11,909 bases of DNA. It comes from Deltaproteobacteria bacterium (lineage in GTDB: Bacteria; Desulfobacterota; Desulfarculia; Adiutricales; Adiutricaceae). The position numbers and the translations under genes are program-made. The DNA lies in the NCBI GenBank assembly GCA_031277995.1, contig JAITLH010000337.1:1-11909 (forward strand). The letters run 5' to 3'. Below are positions 5,879 through 11,909 of this stretch, in pieces (the stretch's first letter is position 1; every line of letters begins with the position of its first letter). Under the pieces are notes generated by a model that was not told the DNA's origin, made no database searches, and saw only the letters and a list, made by a program, of their open reading frames with translations.

Positions 5879-6776
5879 GCCCAAAGGCCGGATGGCAATT
5901 TAACTAGTTATTTTGAGGTATTGGCTCCGGAGCCGAGCCGATTGGCCGATGGGATTGAGACAAAAGTTAAGGTAATTTTTAGTCATTGATAGGAAGTTTT
6001 AGTGAAGGTAACCGCTTTAGGCCAAAGGGCCGACCAAGGCAAAGGTTGGGCTAAGGTGGCTGCTAGGCCAGGGGGGTTAGGCCAGCCGAAGCGGGGCCCA
6101 GGCGCGGGTAACTAGCCAAGATCAAAAGGGAAAAGTCCGGCCAAAGCCAAGGTAGGGGTTAGCCCAGGGGGCTAGGCCATTAGGGCTAGGCCAGGGGGTT
6201 AGCCAGCCGGGGCGGTTAGGCCCCAGTGGGGGAGCGCCTGCGGGGGGGAGCGAAAGGTTACCGATCGCGGAGCTGACCCCTGGCGGTTGGATGGGCCGTA
6301 ATCGGTCAAATTCGGCCCTAGGTGGCCTTTTGGCGGAGGGGTCGGTAGGGTTGGCCAGGGTCGGGGTTCGCTGGGGCTCCTGGGGCCAATACGGCCGTTT
6401 TGGGTGAGGGCGGGGCTCGGGCCCAAGGGGGAGGGGTCAGGCCGGGTTTTTAGTAACCAAAGGGTCCTGAAGATTTGGACGGGCGGTTTGGTTAAAGGGT
6501 CAGGATTTTTTGACGGGTAGGGGAATTCGCGGTCACGGGTTTTTAAGTTGGGGTAAGGTAAGGAAATTTTTGGCCGAAGGGCCTGGCTAAGGGAGCTAGG
6601 CAGGGGAACTTGGATGGGGGAGGCTTGACCCCGGGGTGGGTTGGCCCCCCGGGGGGCGGTATTGGGGGAGTGGGTATTTTTGGCTGGTAATGAAAAATTT
6701 TTTTGCGGGTTTTGGGTCTGTCTAGATATTAAGGCATGGAAAAAATTGGGCTTAAAATTAGATATAAACAAGGTTA
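5879..6776. other. Long non-coding, G-skewed region
   Basis: Nearly 900 bp show no convincing gene. The plus strand is strongly enriched in G over C, especially 6050-6660, with many GGG/GGGG runs that could form G-quadruplexes on that strand. Two perfect palindromes are present: TAACTAGTTA (5901-5910) and GGCTCCGGAGCC (5923-5934). From about 6660 the sequence turns A+T-rich toward the exporter promoters. Open frames here are proline-rich artefacts of the skew. Confidence 0.6.
6062..6215 (+). repeat. Imperfect repeats of TAGGCCAGGGGGTTAG type
   Basis: A block of about 30 bp, GCTAGGCCAGGGGGGTTAGG followed by CCAGCCG (from 6062), recurs imperfectly from about 6185. A partial variant, TTAGCCCAGGGGGCTAGG, lies near 6157. 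These resemble the 9-bp units at 62-132 and may belong to one dispersed simple-repeat family. Confidence 0.55.
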
Positions 6777-6806
6777 TTGAAAGGTCAAAGTACTTTGTAA
6801 TATTAT
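6777..6806 (+). promoter_or_regulatory. Promoter with palindromic operator-like spacer
   Basis: TTGAAA (6777-6782), an 18-bp spacer and TATTAT (6801-6806) match sigma-70 well. The spacer contains the perfect 12-bp palindrome CAAAGTACTTTG (6786-6797), placed where a dimeric repressor or MerR-type activator would act. It lies about 255 bp upstream of the exporter genes and is the likelier regulated promoter for them. Confidence 0.5.
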
Positions 6807-6828
6807 GTCAAAAAAACGCGGACAAATA

Positions 6829-6857
6829 TCGACAAATAGATACGGAGTGATTATACT
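6829..6857 (+). promoter_or_regulatory. Second promoter-like site before the exporter operon
   Basis: TCGACA (6829-6834), a 17-bp spacer and TATACT (6852-6857) each match the consensus at five of six positions. A start near 6864 would give a leader of about 200 nt before the ATPase gene. Confidence 0.5.
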
Positions 6858-7061
6858 ATACAGAGGCCCAGTCGGCTGGGGGAAGAAACTTAATTTCGAC
6901 AAGGGTTTAAGATTAGGTCGGTTTTTAAGTTAGCGTAATTGCGGGGGGAATTTAGGGGCCGGGTTGGTTTAATTAATAAAATTACAGGATTATGGAATGG
7001 GGTTGGGGTCGCTTTTGGCCCGTTTGTAAAGTTTATTAATAGTTTAGTGAGGTTAAGGATA

Positions 7062-7889
7062 TTGGCCGGGGAAAAGGTCGTGGAAACGTTTGGATTAACC
7101 AAGACTTATGGACGGGAGACGGTGGTAAATAACCTTAGCCTTTCCATAGAATCGGGGGAGATCTTTGGACTGTTGGGACCCAATGGGGCCGGAAAAACGA
7201 CCACCTTACTGATGCTATTGGGCTTGAGTGAACCAAGCGGGGGCCATTGTCGGGTATTGGGCCTGGACCCTTTGAAAAAGCCCTTGGAAGTCAAATCCAA
7301 GGTCGGTTACATGGCCGAAAACATGGGTATTTTCCCTGAGTTAACCGCGAGGGAGCACTTAAGGTTTTTGGCTGACCTAAACGGGATAAAGAAACCGGCC
7401 ATTAACGATTGTCTGGAACTGGTGGGGCTTTTGGGGGCGGCGGATAAGAAAGCCGGCGCCTATTCCCGGGGCATGAGGCAGCGTCTGGGTTTGGCCGAAA
7501 CGCTCATTAAGGAGCCCAAGTTGGCCTTTTTGGACGAGCCAACCTTGGGCCTGGACCCGGATGGCATCGCCACCATGTTGGAACTGATTGTGCGCTTGCC
7601 TAAGGAAAAGGGCCTAACCATAGTCCTATCGTCGCATTTACTCCACTTGGTGGAAAGGGTGGCCGGAAAGGTGGCCATCTTAAACCAGGGACGGCTTTTG
7701 GCCCTGGGCGGCGTGGGGGAGCTCTCCGAGAAATCGGGGCTGCCCGGGGACTTGGAAACGGTCTATCGCCACTATCTAAAGGCCGACATGGGGAGCGAGA
7801 TCGACGGATTGGTTTTGGGCCAGGAAAAGGGCCCTGGCCCTGGCCAGGGTCAAGGCCCATCACCGGATGGGCCGGGGGCTTTGACATGA
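7062..7889 (+). CDS. ABC-2 type exporter ATP-binding protein
   Basis: The cytoplasmic ATPase energises the membrane protein encoded immediately downstream. From TTG 7062 it is 275 residues. Motifs: Walker A GPNGAGKTT (39-47), signature YSRGMRQR (133-140, the divergent form usual in ABC-2 and NatA/CcmA-like ATPases), Walker B LAFLDEP (153-159) and switch H191. The Q-loop position has E (85), also common in this subfamily. The frame is open from TTG 6939, but those extra 41 residues lack family character. Start candidates are TTG 7062 (GAGG nine bases upstream) and GTG 7080 (GGGGA seven bases upstream). The C-terminal 20 or so residues are a Gly/Pro/Gln-rich low-complexity tail. Substrate is unknown; Cu-processing NosF-like, antibiotic or sodium export are all possible. 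Confidence 0.9.
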   Translation: MAGEKVVETFGLTKTYGRETVVNNLSLSIESGEIFGLLGPNGAGKTTTLLMLLGLSEPSGGHCRVLGLDPLKKPLEVKSKVGYMAENMGIFPELTAREHLRFLADLNGIKKPAINDCLELVGLLGAADKKAGAYSRGMRQRLGLAETLIKEPKLAFLDEPTLGLDPDGIATMLELIVRLPKEKGLTIVLSSHLLHLVERVAGKVAILNQGRLLALGGVGELSEKSGLPGDLETVYRHYLKADMGSEIDGLVLGQEKGPGPGQGQGPSPDGPGALT

Positions 7890-8857
7890 GGACCATCATG
7901 TTCAAGGAACTCTCCGATCACTTTAGTTCCGTTAGGTTCATGATCTTGTTGGCGGCGGTATTTATGGTCGCCTTACTGGGCATCTATTTGGCCGGGCAGG
8001 GGGTTAGGAACTTACTTAGCGAAGGCGGGGGGGCGTATTTGGAGGGCCGGTCGTTTCTGGCGCTTTTTACCGCCCCGGGGGCGTTCATGTCCCTTTTGGC
8101 CTTTATGGCCTTGTTTGGTCCCATGGTGGGTTTGGTGTTGGGCTTTGACGCCATCAATAGGGAACGCAACCAAGGCACCTTGTCAAAGATACTGTCCCAG
8201 CCCATTTATCGAGACGAGGTCATTTTGGGGAAGTATTTGGCCGGGCTTATTACCGTGGCCATTCTTTTTACGGCTTTGATGGTACTTTTGGTGGGATTGG
8301 GCCTAATGGGTGTGGGTTTGGTACCCACGGTGGACGAAGTGTTAAGGCTCGGAGCTTTTTTAATATTGTCAATAATTTACGTTGGATTTTGGTTGGGGCT
8401 GGCCTTACTTTTGTCGATTGTCTTTAGATCCGTCGCGACCTCGGCCTTGGCCGCGGCGGCCCTGTGGATCCTAATGAGCTTTTTCGTGCCCGTTTTGGGA
8501 CAGGCCGTGGCCGAAAGCGTGGTGGCCGTGGAGGATGTCCGGAGCCCCAGGGCCGAGGAATTGGCCGCCTATGACCGGGTCAGTCGGATCGCCGCTTTGG
8601 CCTCTCCCCCGGCGCTTTTTAGCGAAGCCTCGACCATTTTGCTAGACCCCACCCATAGGGGCAGTAGCCAGGCCCTAAGACTTTCGACCATGAGTAGGCT
8701 CGATCAGTATCTTTTAAACCGCTTTCAAGGGGTTTTGTCTATCAATCAATCCCTGGTCTTGGTCACTCCCGATCTCTTGGCCCTTTTGGCCTTTTACGTG
8801 GGCACCTTTCTGCTCTCTTATTTGGCTTTCGTGCGCCAGGAAGTCCGATCGGCCTGA
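7886..8857 (+). CDS. ABC-2 type exporter permease
   Basis: The 323-residue inner-membrane protein forms the channel for the preceding ATPase. ATG 7886 overlaps the ATPase stop (ATGA), indicating translational coupling. Six hydrophobic spans are visible at about 18-36, 66-88, 118-142, 154-178, 184-207 and 294-315. A cytoplasmic segment, INRERNQGTLSKILSQPIYR (90-109), is the characteristic loop of ABC-2 permeases such as NosY-like proteins. A long soluble loop of about 85 residues between spans 5 and 6 is probably extracytoplasmic and is typical of the NosY/ABC2_membrane_2 group. No accessory lipoprotein or periplasmic copper protein is next to it, so a nos role is not supported. Substrate unknown. 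Confidence 0.9.
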   Translation: MRTIMFKELSDHFSSVRFMILLAAVFMVALLGIYLAGQGVRNLLSEGGGAYLEGRSFLALFTAPGAFMSLLAFMALFGPMVGLVLGFDAINRERNQGTLSKILSQPIYRDEVILGKYLAGLITVAILFTALMVLLVGLGLMGVGLVPTVDEVLRLGAFLILSIIYVGFWLGLALLLSIVFRSVATSALAAAALWILMSFFVPVLGQAVAESVVAVEDVRSPRAEELAAYDRVSRIAALASPPALFSEASTILLDPTHRGSSQALRLSTMSRLDQYLLNRFQGVLSINQSLVLVTPDLLALLAFYVGTFLLSYLAFVRQEVRSA

Positions 8858-9021
8858 TAATATTTTTTGACAAATGGGCTTTTCCCGGCCCTTACTTGAA
8901 GAGCCCTTTAACGTAAGTAGAACCCAGAATCTTATAAAAGTCATTTTTTGACGCATCTTATTCGCATGTTTTTCCTAGCCCCGGGCACCGGAAAGCCGGG
9001 TGAGTTAGTTAAAATAATGAC

Positions 9022-9050
9022 TTGACAAATGGTAAAATTCTGGTTAATCT
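9022..9050 (+). promoter_or_regulatory. Promoter-like site upstream of the acsD genes
   Basis: A perfect TTGACA (9022-9027) is followed after 17 bp by TAATCT (9045-9050), a weak -10 box. Two further TTTTTTGAC motifs (near 8863 and 8942) lie upstream without matching -10 boxes. Transcription from here would give a leader of about 600 nt before the first acsD gene, or a short RNA ending at the terminator-like site at 9231. Confidence 0.4.
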
Positions 9051-9204
9051 GTAAAACACAATCGCCAACCTTTAACCCGGGCAACCGGTGACTGGCATGC
9101 CTCTCTTGACCATGGGAGAGTTGCTATAAAAGCGGCTAAACTAGTCCTCTAGATCTCTAAACAGATTTAATTAGTGATAACCTATCGTTAATCGAATTAA
9201 ATCT

Positions 9205-9231
9205 GCCCTTATAGATATTTAAGGCTTTTTT
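9205..9231 (+). terminator. Weak terminator-like hairpin in the acsD leader
   Basis: GCC(C)TT pairs with AAGGC and is followed by six Ts (9226-9231). It directly abuts the 11-bp hairpin at 9162-9205, with which it shares its first base, so the two could compete as attenuator alternatives. The stem is short. Confidence 0.35.
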
Positions 9232-9385
9232 AGTTTTGGATAACCTAGGCCAGGCTTTGTGGCAAGATACTTTTTACGCCAAAATGGTCGTAAAGAATAG
9301 CTTGTCGTTGTTTGGGCTAAATTAGTCTGAGTAAATATACTTTTACTAATTAGCCTTAAGGTTCTAAGGAGAGTTTAGTTGCTTG

Positions 9386-9410
9386 ATGGTTGATTAAATA
9401 AATCAACCAT
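9386..9410. promoter_or_regulatory. Perfect 10-bp inverted repeat, possible operator
   Basis: ATGGTTGATT and AATCAACCAT flank a 5-bp AAATA centre. The symmetry suits a dimeric regulator or an mRNA hairpin. It lies about 250 bp before the first acsD start. Confidence 0.45.
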
Positions 9411-9657
9411 GGTGATTATATTAACCTTCTTTTTAAGTGACCAGAAATAAGAGTCCTAACTTGTTGAAAGCGACCCATTTTTGGTCGGCTGGAAGGTTAA
9501 CTGTCTAGAAAAAAAGACGTTTTTTTTGTTTCTGACGACGAAAAAACCGTCCCCAGCGCTCCCCCCAAAAGGTAGGCCAGAGCCGGTCACCGAAGGGAAC
9601 GCCCTTTTTTGCGCGGCCTGTCCCGGTTGGACAGCCAAGATTTCCAGGAGGTGGATT

Positions 9658-10650
9658 TTGTCTTTTCAGATTAATACCGTCAAATACGTGGGCAAGATTA
9701 ATCAAACCCCGCTCGGTACGGAAAAGGTTACTTTGGGAGGCCAGGAGGCTTATAACTTCCATGACTTTGAAGGCAAGTTGCCCAACAAGGCCAAGCTGGC
9801 CCTTCAGGTTTGGGATACCGACCCTGGCGACGCCTATGAGGGTCCATTGGCCGAGGCCTTTGCCGGTGTTTTAAACGATCCCGCCGCCTGGGCCAAAAAG
9901 GCCGTTGAGTTCGGCGCCGACATCGTTTCGTTGCATCTGAAAAGCTCGGACCCCAATGACAAGAATACCGGCCCGGCCGAAGCCGTGGCCAACGTCAAAA
10001 AGGTCCTTGACGCCGTCAGCGTTCCGGTCATCGTCTTTGGCGTTGACAACACCGATAAGGACAAAGAGACCTTGTCGGCCGTGGCCGAAGCCTGCTCCGG
10101 AAAAAACCTGATCTTAGGGCCAGTTACTGAAAAAAATTACAAGCAGATTGGCGCCCAGGCCTTGGCCTATGGGCACAGCGTTATCGCCCGTACTCCCATT
10201 GACGTTAACCTCGCCAAACAGCTAAACATTCTTCTGATGGATCTGGGGATTACCGCTGACAAGATCCTCATCGATCCCAATACCGGTGGTTTGGGCTACG
10301 GTATGGAGTATTGCTACTCCGTCATGGAGCGCATCAACATGGCCGCTCTGATCCAGTCTGACGACAAGCTTCAGCAGCCCATCATCAATATCCTTGGCGA
10401 AGAGATTTGGAAAACCAAGGAGACCCACCAACCAACTACCGAATACCCGACCCTGGGCGATCGCGTTTGCCGCGGCGTCCTAATGGAAGTGACCGAGGCC
10501 GTGGCTTTACTGTCCGCCGGGACCAGCCTACTCGTTATGGCCCACCCCACTTCCCTGAAATTGGTTCGTGAATATATAGATCTGGTAATAGACGGCGGTC
10601 AGGTGCCAGCCGAAGGGTTCCCTGACGTTCCTATTATCGATATTCCGTGA
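9658..10650 (+). CDS. acsD: Corrinoid iron-sulfur protein small subunit (AcsD/CdhD)
   Basis: The 330-residue cytoplasmic protein is the delta subunit of acetyl-CoA decarbonylase/synthase, also called the small subunit of the corrinoid iron-sulfur protein. With the large subunit (AcsC) it carries the methyl group on its corrinoid from methyl-tetrahydrofolate to acetyl-CoA synthase in the Wood-Ljungdahl pathway. The family fold is a TIM barrel with the corrinoid held at the interface of the two subunits. Diagnostic stretches here include SLHLKSSDPND (91-101), a GVDN segment, and DPNTGG followed by GYGMEYCYSVMERI (206-226). Length is normal. Start TTG 9658 is chosen because AGGAGGTG lies five bases upstream and homology begins there; the frame remains open upstream to 9481 without homology. 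A close paralogue follows 81 bp downstream. Confidence 0.93.
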   Translation: MSFQINTVKYVGKINQTPLGTEKVTLGGQEAYNFHDFEGKLPNKAKLALQVWDTDPGDAYEGPLAEAFAGVLNDPAAWAKKAVEFGADIVSLHLKSSDPNDKNTGPAEAVANVKKVLDAVSVPVIVFGVDNTDKDKETLSAVAEACSGKNLILGPVTEKNYKQIGAQALAYGHSVIARTPIDVNLAKQLNILLMDLGITADKILIDPNTGGLGYGMEYCYSVMERINMAALIQSDDKLQQPIINILGEEIWKTKETHQPTTEYPTLGDRVCRGVLMEVTEAVALLSAGTSLLVMAHPTSLKLVREYIDLVIDGGQVPAEGFPDVPIIDIP

Positions 10651-10731
10651 TTAAGGCTTGAACTAACGGACGGGACTTGAGCTTGGTCGGTCTAGCGTTC
10701 AAACCGGTTACCAAAATAAACGGAGGATATT

Positions 10732-11909
10732 TTGGCCTTCCAGATTAACACTGTCAAATACACTGGGAAAATTAACGAAACCCCGCTAGGTACGAAGGGC
10801 CTGGGTTTGGGCGGCCAGACGGCTTACCAATTCCATGACTTCGAAGGGAAAATTCCCAATAAGCCCAAACTTGGTTTGCAGGTTTGGGACATGGATCCCG
10901 CGGAATCATTCGCCGGACCCCTAACCGAGGCCTATAGCGGCGTCTTGGACGACCCTGGGGCTTGGGCCAAAAAAGCCGTCGAGTATGGCGCCGATTTAAT
11001 ATCGCTCCACCTAAAAAGTTCTGACCCTAACGACAAAAACACGGGCCCGGACGAAGCGGTAGAAAATGTCAAAAAGGTCCTAGCCAACGTTGACGTTCCG
11101 GTGATCGTCTTTGGCGTTGACAATGCCGATAAGGACAAAGACACCCTTTCCGCCGTCGCGGAAGCGTTTTCTGGCAAGAAACTTATCCTAGGTCCCGTCA
11201 CGGATAAAAACTACAAACAGGTGGGAGCCCAAGCCCTGGCTTATGGCCATTCGGTCATAGCCCGGTCACCGATCGACGTTAACTTGGCCAAACAGCTCAA
11301 CATCCTTTTGATGGATTTGGGCATCACGACTGACAGGATTTTAATCGATCCCAACACCGGCGGTATTGGTTACGGCATGGAATATTGTTACTCGGTTATG
11401 GAGCGCATTAACATGGCCGCCCTAATCCAGGCCGACGATAAACTGCAACAACCGATTATCAACATATTGGGAGAGGAAGTCTGGAAAACCAAGGAAGCTA
11501 ACCAGTTAACCGAAGAGCACCCGACCTTGGGCGGACAGGAAGCCCGGGGAGTGTTAATGGAAGTCACCGAAGCCGTGGCTCTTCTTAGCGCCGGTTCAAG
11601 CTTGATTATTTTTGCCCATCCCCAATCCCTCAAGCTCGTTAGGGAATACGTAGACTTGACTTACGATGGTGGGGCGCCCCCCGCCGAAACCGAACTTGAG
11701 GTACCCATAATAGATCTCTCGGGAGTTCCGCTCCCCGCCTCCGCCGGAGCGCCTCCGGCCGAGGAAAAGAAGGCCCAAGAAGCGCCCAAGGAAGCTCCAA
11801 AAGAAGCCCCCAAGGAAGCGCCAAAGGCCGCCACTCCGCCGCCCGCGCCGGAAAAGAAGGCCGAGGAACCGCCCAAGGAGGCCCCGAAGGCCGCCGCGCC
11901 GCCCGCGCC
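10732..11909 (+). CDS. acsD: Second AcsD/CdhD paralogue with C-terminal extension (partial)
   Basis: This tandem paralogue of the preceding gene is about 80% identical in protein by eye, with many silent differences, so the duplication is not recent. Start TTG 10732 has GGAGG five bases upstream. The core motifs are kept: SLHLKSSDPND, DPNTGG and GYGMEYCYSVMERI. The catalytic-type barrel is complete by about residue 329, where the first copy stops. Here the frame continues past LS (330) into at least 60 residues of Pro/Ala/Lys/Glu-rich sequence with repeated KEAP units, and is still open at the window end (392 codons seen). Such sequence usually forms a flexible linker, so a further domain may lie beyond the edge; a plain disordered tail is the alternative. 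Otherwise the role should be that of AcsD. Confidence 0.9.
   Translation, partial: MAFQINTVKYTGKINETPLGTKGLGLGGQTAYQFHDFEGKIPNKPKLGLQVWDMDPAESFAGPLTEAYSGVLDDPGAWAKKAVEYGADLISLHLKSSDPNDKNTGPDEAVENVKKVLANVDVPVIVFGVDNADKDKDTLSAVAEAFSGKKLILGPVTDKNYKQVGAQALAYGHSVIARSPIDVNLAKQLNILLMDLGITTDRILIDPNTGGIGYGMEYCYSVMERINMAALIQADDKLQQPIINILGEEVWKTKEANQLTEEHPTLGGQEARGVLMEVTEAVALLSAGSSLIIFAHPQSLKLVREYVDLTYDGGAPPAETELEVPIIDLSGVPLPASAGAPPAEEKKAQEAPKEAPKEAPKEAPKAATPPPAPEKKAEEPPKEAPKAAAPPA

Larger units (their letters stand above)
9057..9657 (+). other. Long hairpin-rich leader before acsD
   Basis: No gene is supported in 600 bp. Ordered structures are visible: CTCTC/GAGAG (about 9101-9120), CAGATTTAATT/AATTAAATCTG (9162-9205), a two-tier hairpin GGCTAA...TTAGCC with inner AGTAAA/TTTACT (9315-9355), ATGGTTGATT/AATCAACCAT (9386-9410), long-range TTAACCTTC/GAAGGTTAA (9421-9429 with 9492-9500) and CTGTCC/GGACAG (about 9619-9634). 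AAGGAG at 9366 precedes a four-codon frame (TTG 9379), perhaps a leader peptide. I could not match it to a known riboswitch. The frame is open from 9481, but the part before 9658 has no AcsD homology. Confidence 0.5.

Noticed and set aside
6199..6771. 190-codon minus-strand open frame
   Set aside because: Extremely Pro/Ser/Arg-rich with no domain pattern; it is the reverse reading of a G-skewed non-coding tract.
6641..6850. 69-codon plus-strand frame before the exporter
   Set aside because: No ribosome site or family character, and it runs through both promoter-like sites.
6939..7061. N-terminal extension of the exporter ATPase from TTG 6939
   Set aside because: The 41 residues do not resemble ABC ATPases, which begin just before the VETFGLTKTYG segment.
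9481..9657. N-terminal extension of AcsD to the first open codon
   Set aside because: No AcsD homology, whereas TTG 9658 follows a near-perfect AGGAGGTG and matches the start of the downstream paralogue.
9057..9657. Cobalamin riboswitch before acsD
   Set aside because: I could not find the conserved B12-box or GCCACTG core; only generic hairpins are visible.
11388..11876. Several minus-strand Ala/Gly/Ser-rich frames
   Set aside because: They are shadows of the acsD paralogue and its repetitive C-terminal tail.

Overview
The window looks like a chromosomal segment of an anaerobic bacterium that carries the Wood-Ljungdahl (reductive acetyl-CoA) pathway. The evidence is two adjacent genes for the small (delta) subunit of the corrinoid iron-sulfur protein, at the right-hand end. 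The G+C-rich coding DNA, Gram-negative style genes and frequent TTG starts would suit a Desulfobacterota-like (deltaproteobacterial) homoacetogen or sulfate-reducer relative. That placement is inference; no rRNA or other marker is present.

Layout. 1-351: non-coding, with a 9-bp tandem repeat. 352-648: small conserved-looking acidic protein of unknown function. 702-1652: exported M23 (LytM-type) zinc peptidase. 1655-2424: a strikingly A+T-rich island with one gene for a small exported protein (1825-2388), followed at 2425-2594 by a decayed second copy of the 3' end of the M23 gene. 2676-4819 (minus strand): OppD- and OppF-type ATPases of a peptide/nickel ABC importer, with no permease or binding-protein gene beside them. 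4820-6938: over 2 kb without a convincing gene. It holds TTCAAA-containing repeats and hairpins, two homologous modules of about 200 bp that each end in a strong intrinsic terminator (probable tandem small RNAs), and a G-skewed stretch with TAGGCC-type repeats. 6777-6857: two promoter-like sites ahead of a translationally coupled ABC-2 exporter pair (7062-8857). 8858-9657: a promoter-like site and a long hairpin-rich leader. 9658-10650 and 10732 to the window end: tandem acsD-like genes. The second has a Pro/Ala/Lys/Glu-rich C-terminal extension that is still open at the edge.

How the parts relate. The two acsD products should each be able to form the corrinoid protein with a large subunit (AcsC) encoded elsewhere, carrying methyl groups to acetyl-CoA synthase. 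The ABC genes are ordinary transport functions. The M23 enzyme acts on the cell wall. The most unusual points are the A+T-rich gene bounded by a duplicated M23 tail, the paired terminator/anti-Shine-Dalgarno modules, and the duplicated acsD whose second copy has gained a tail.
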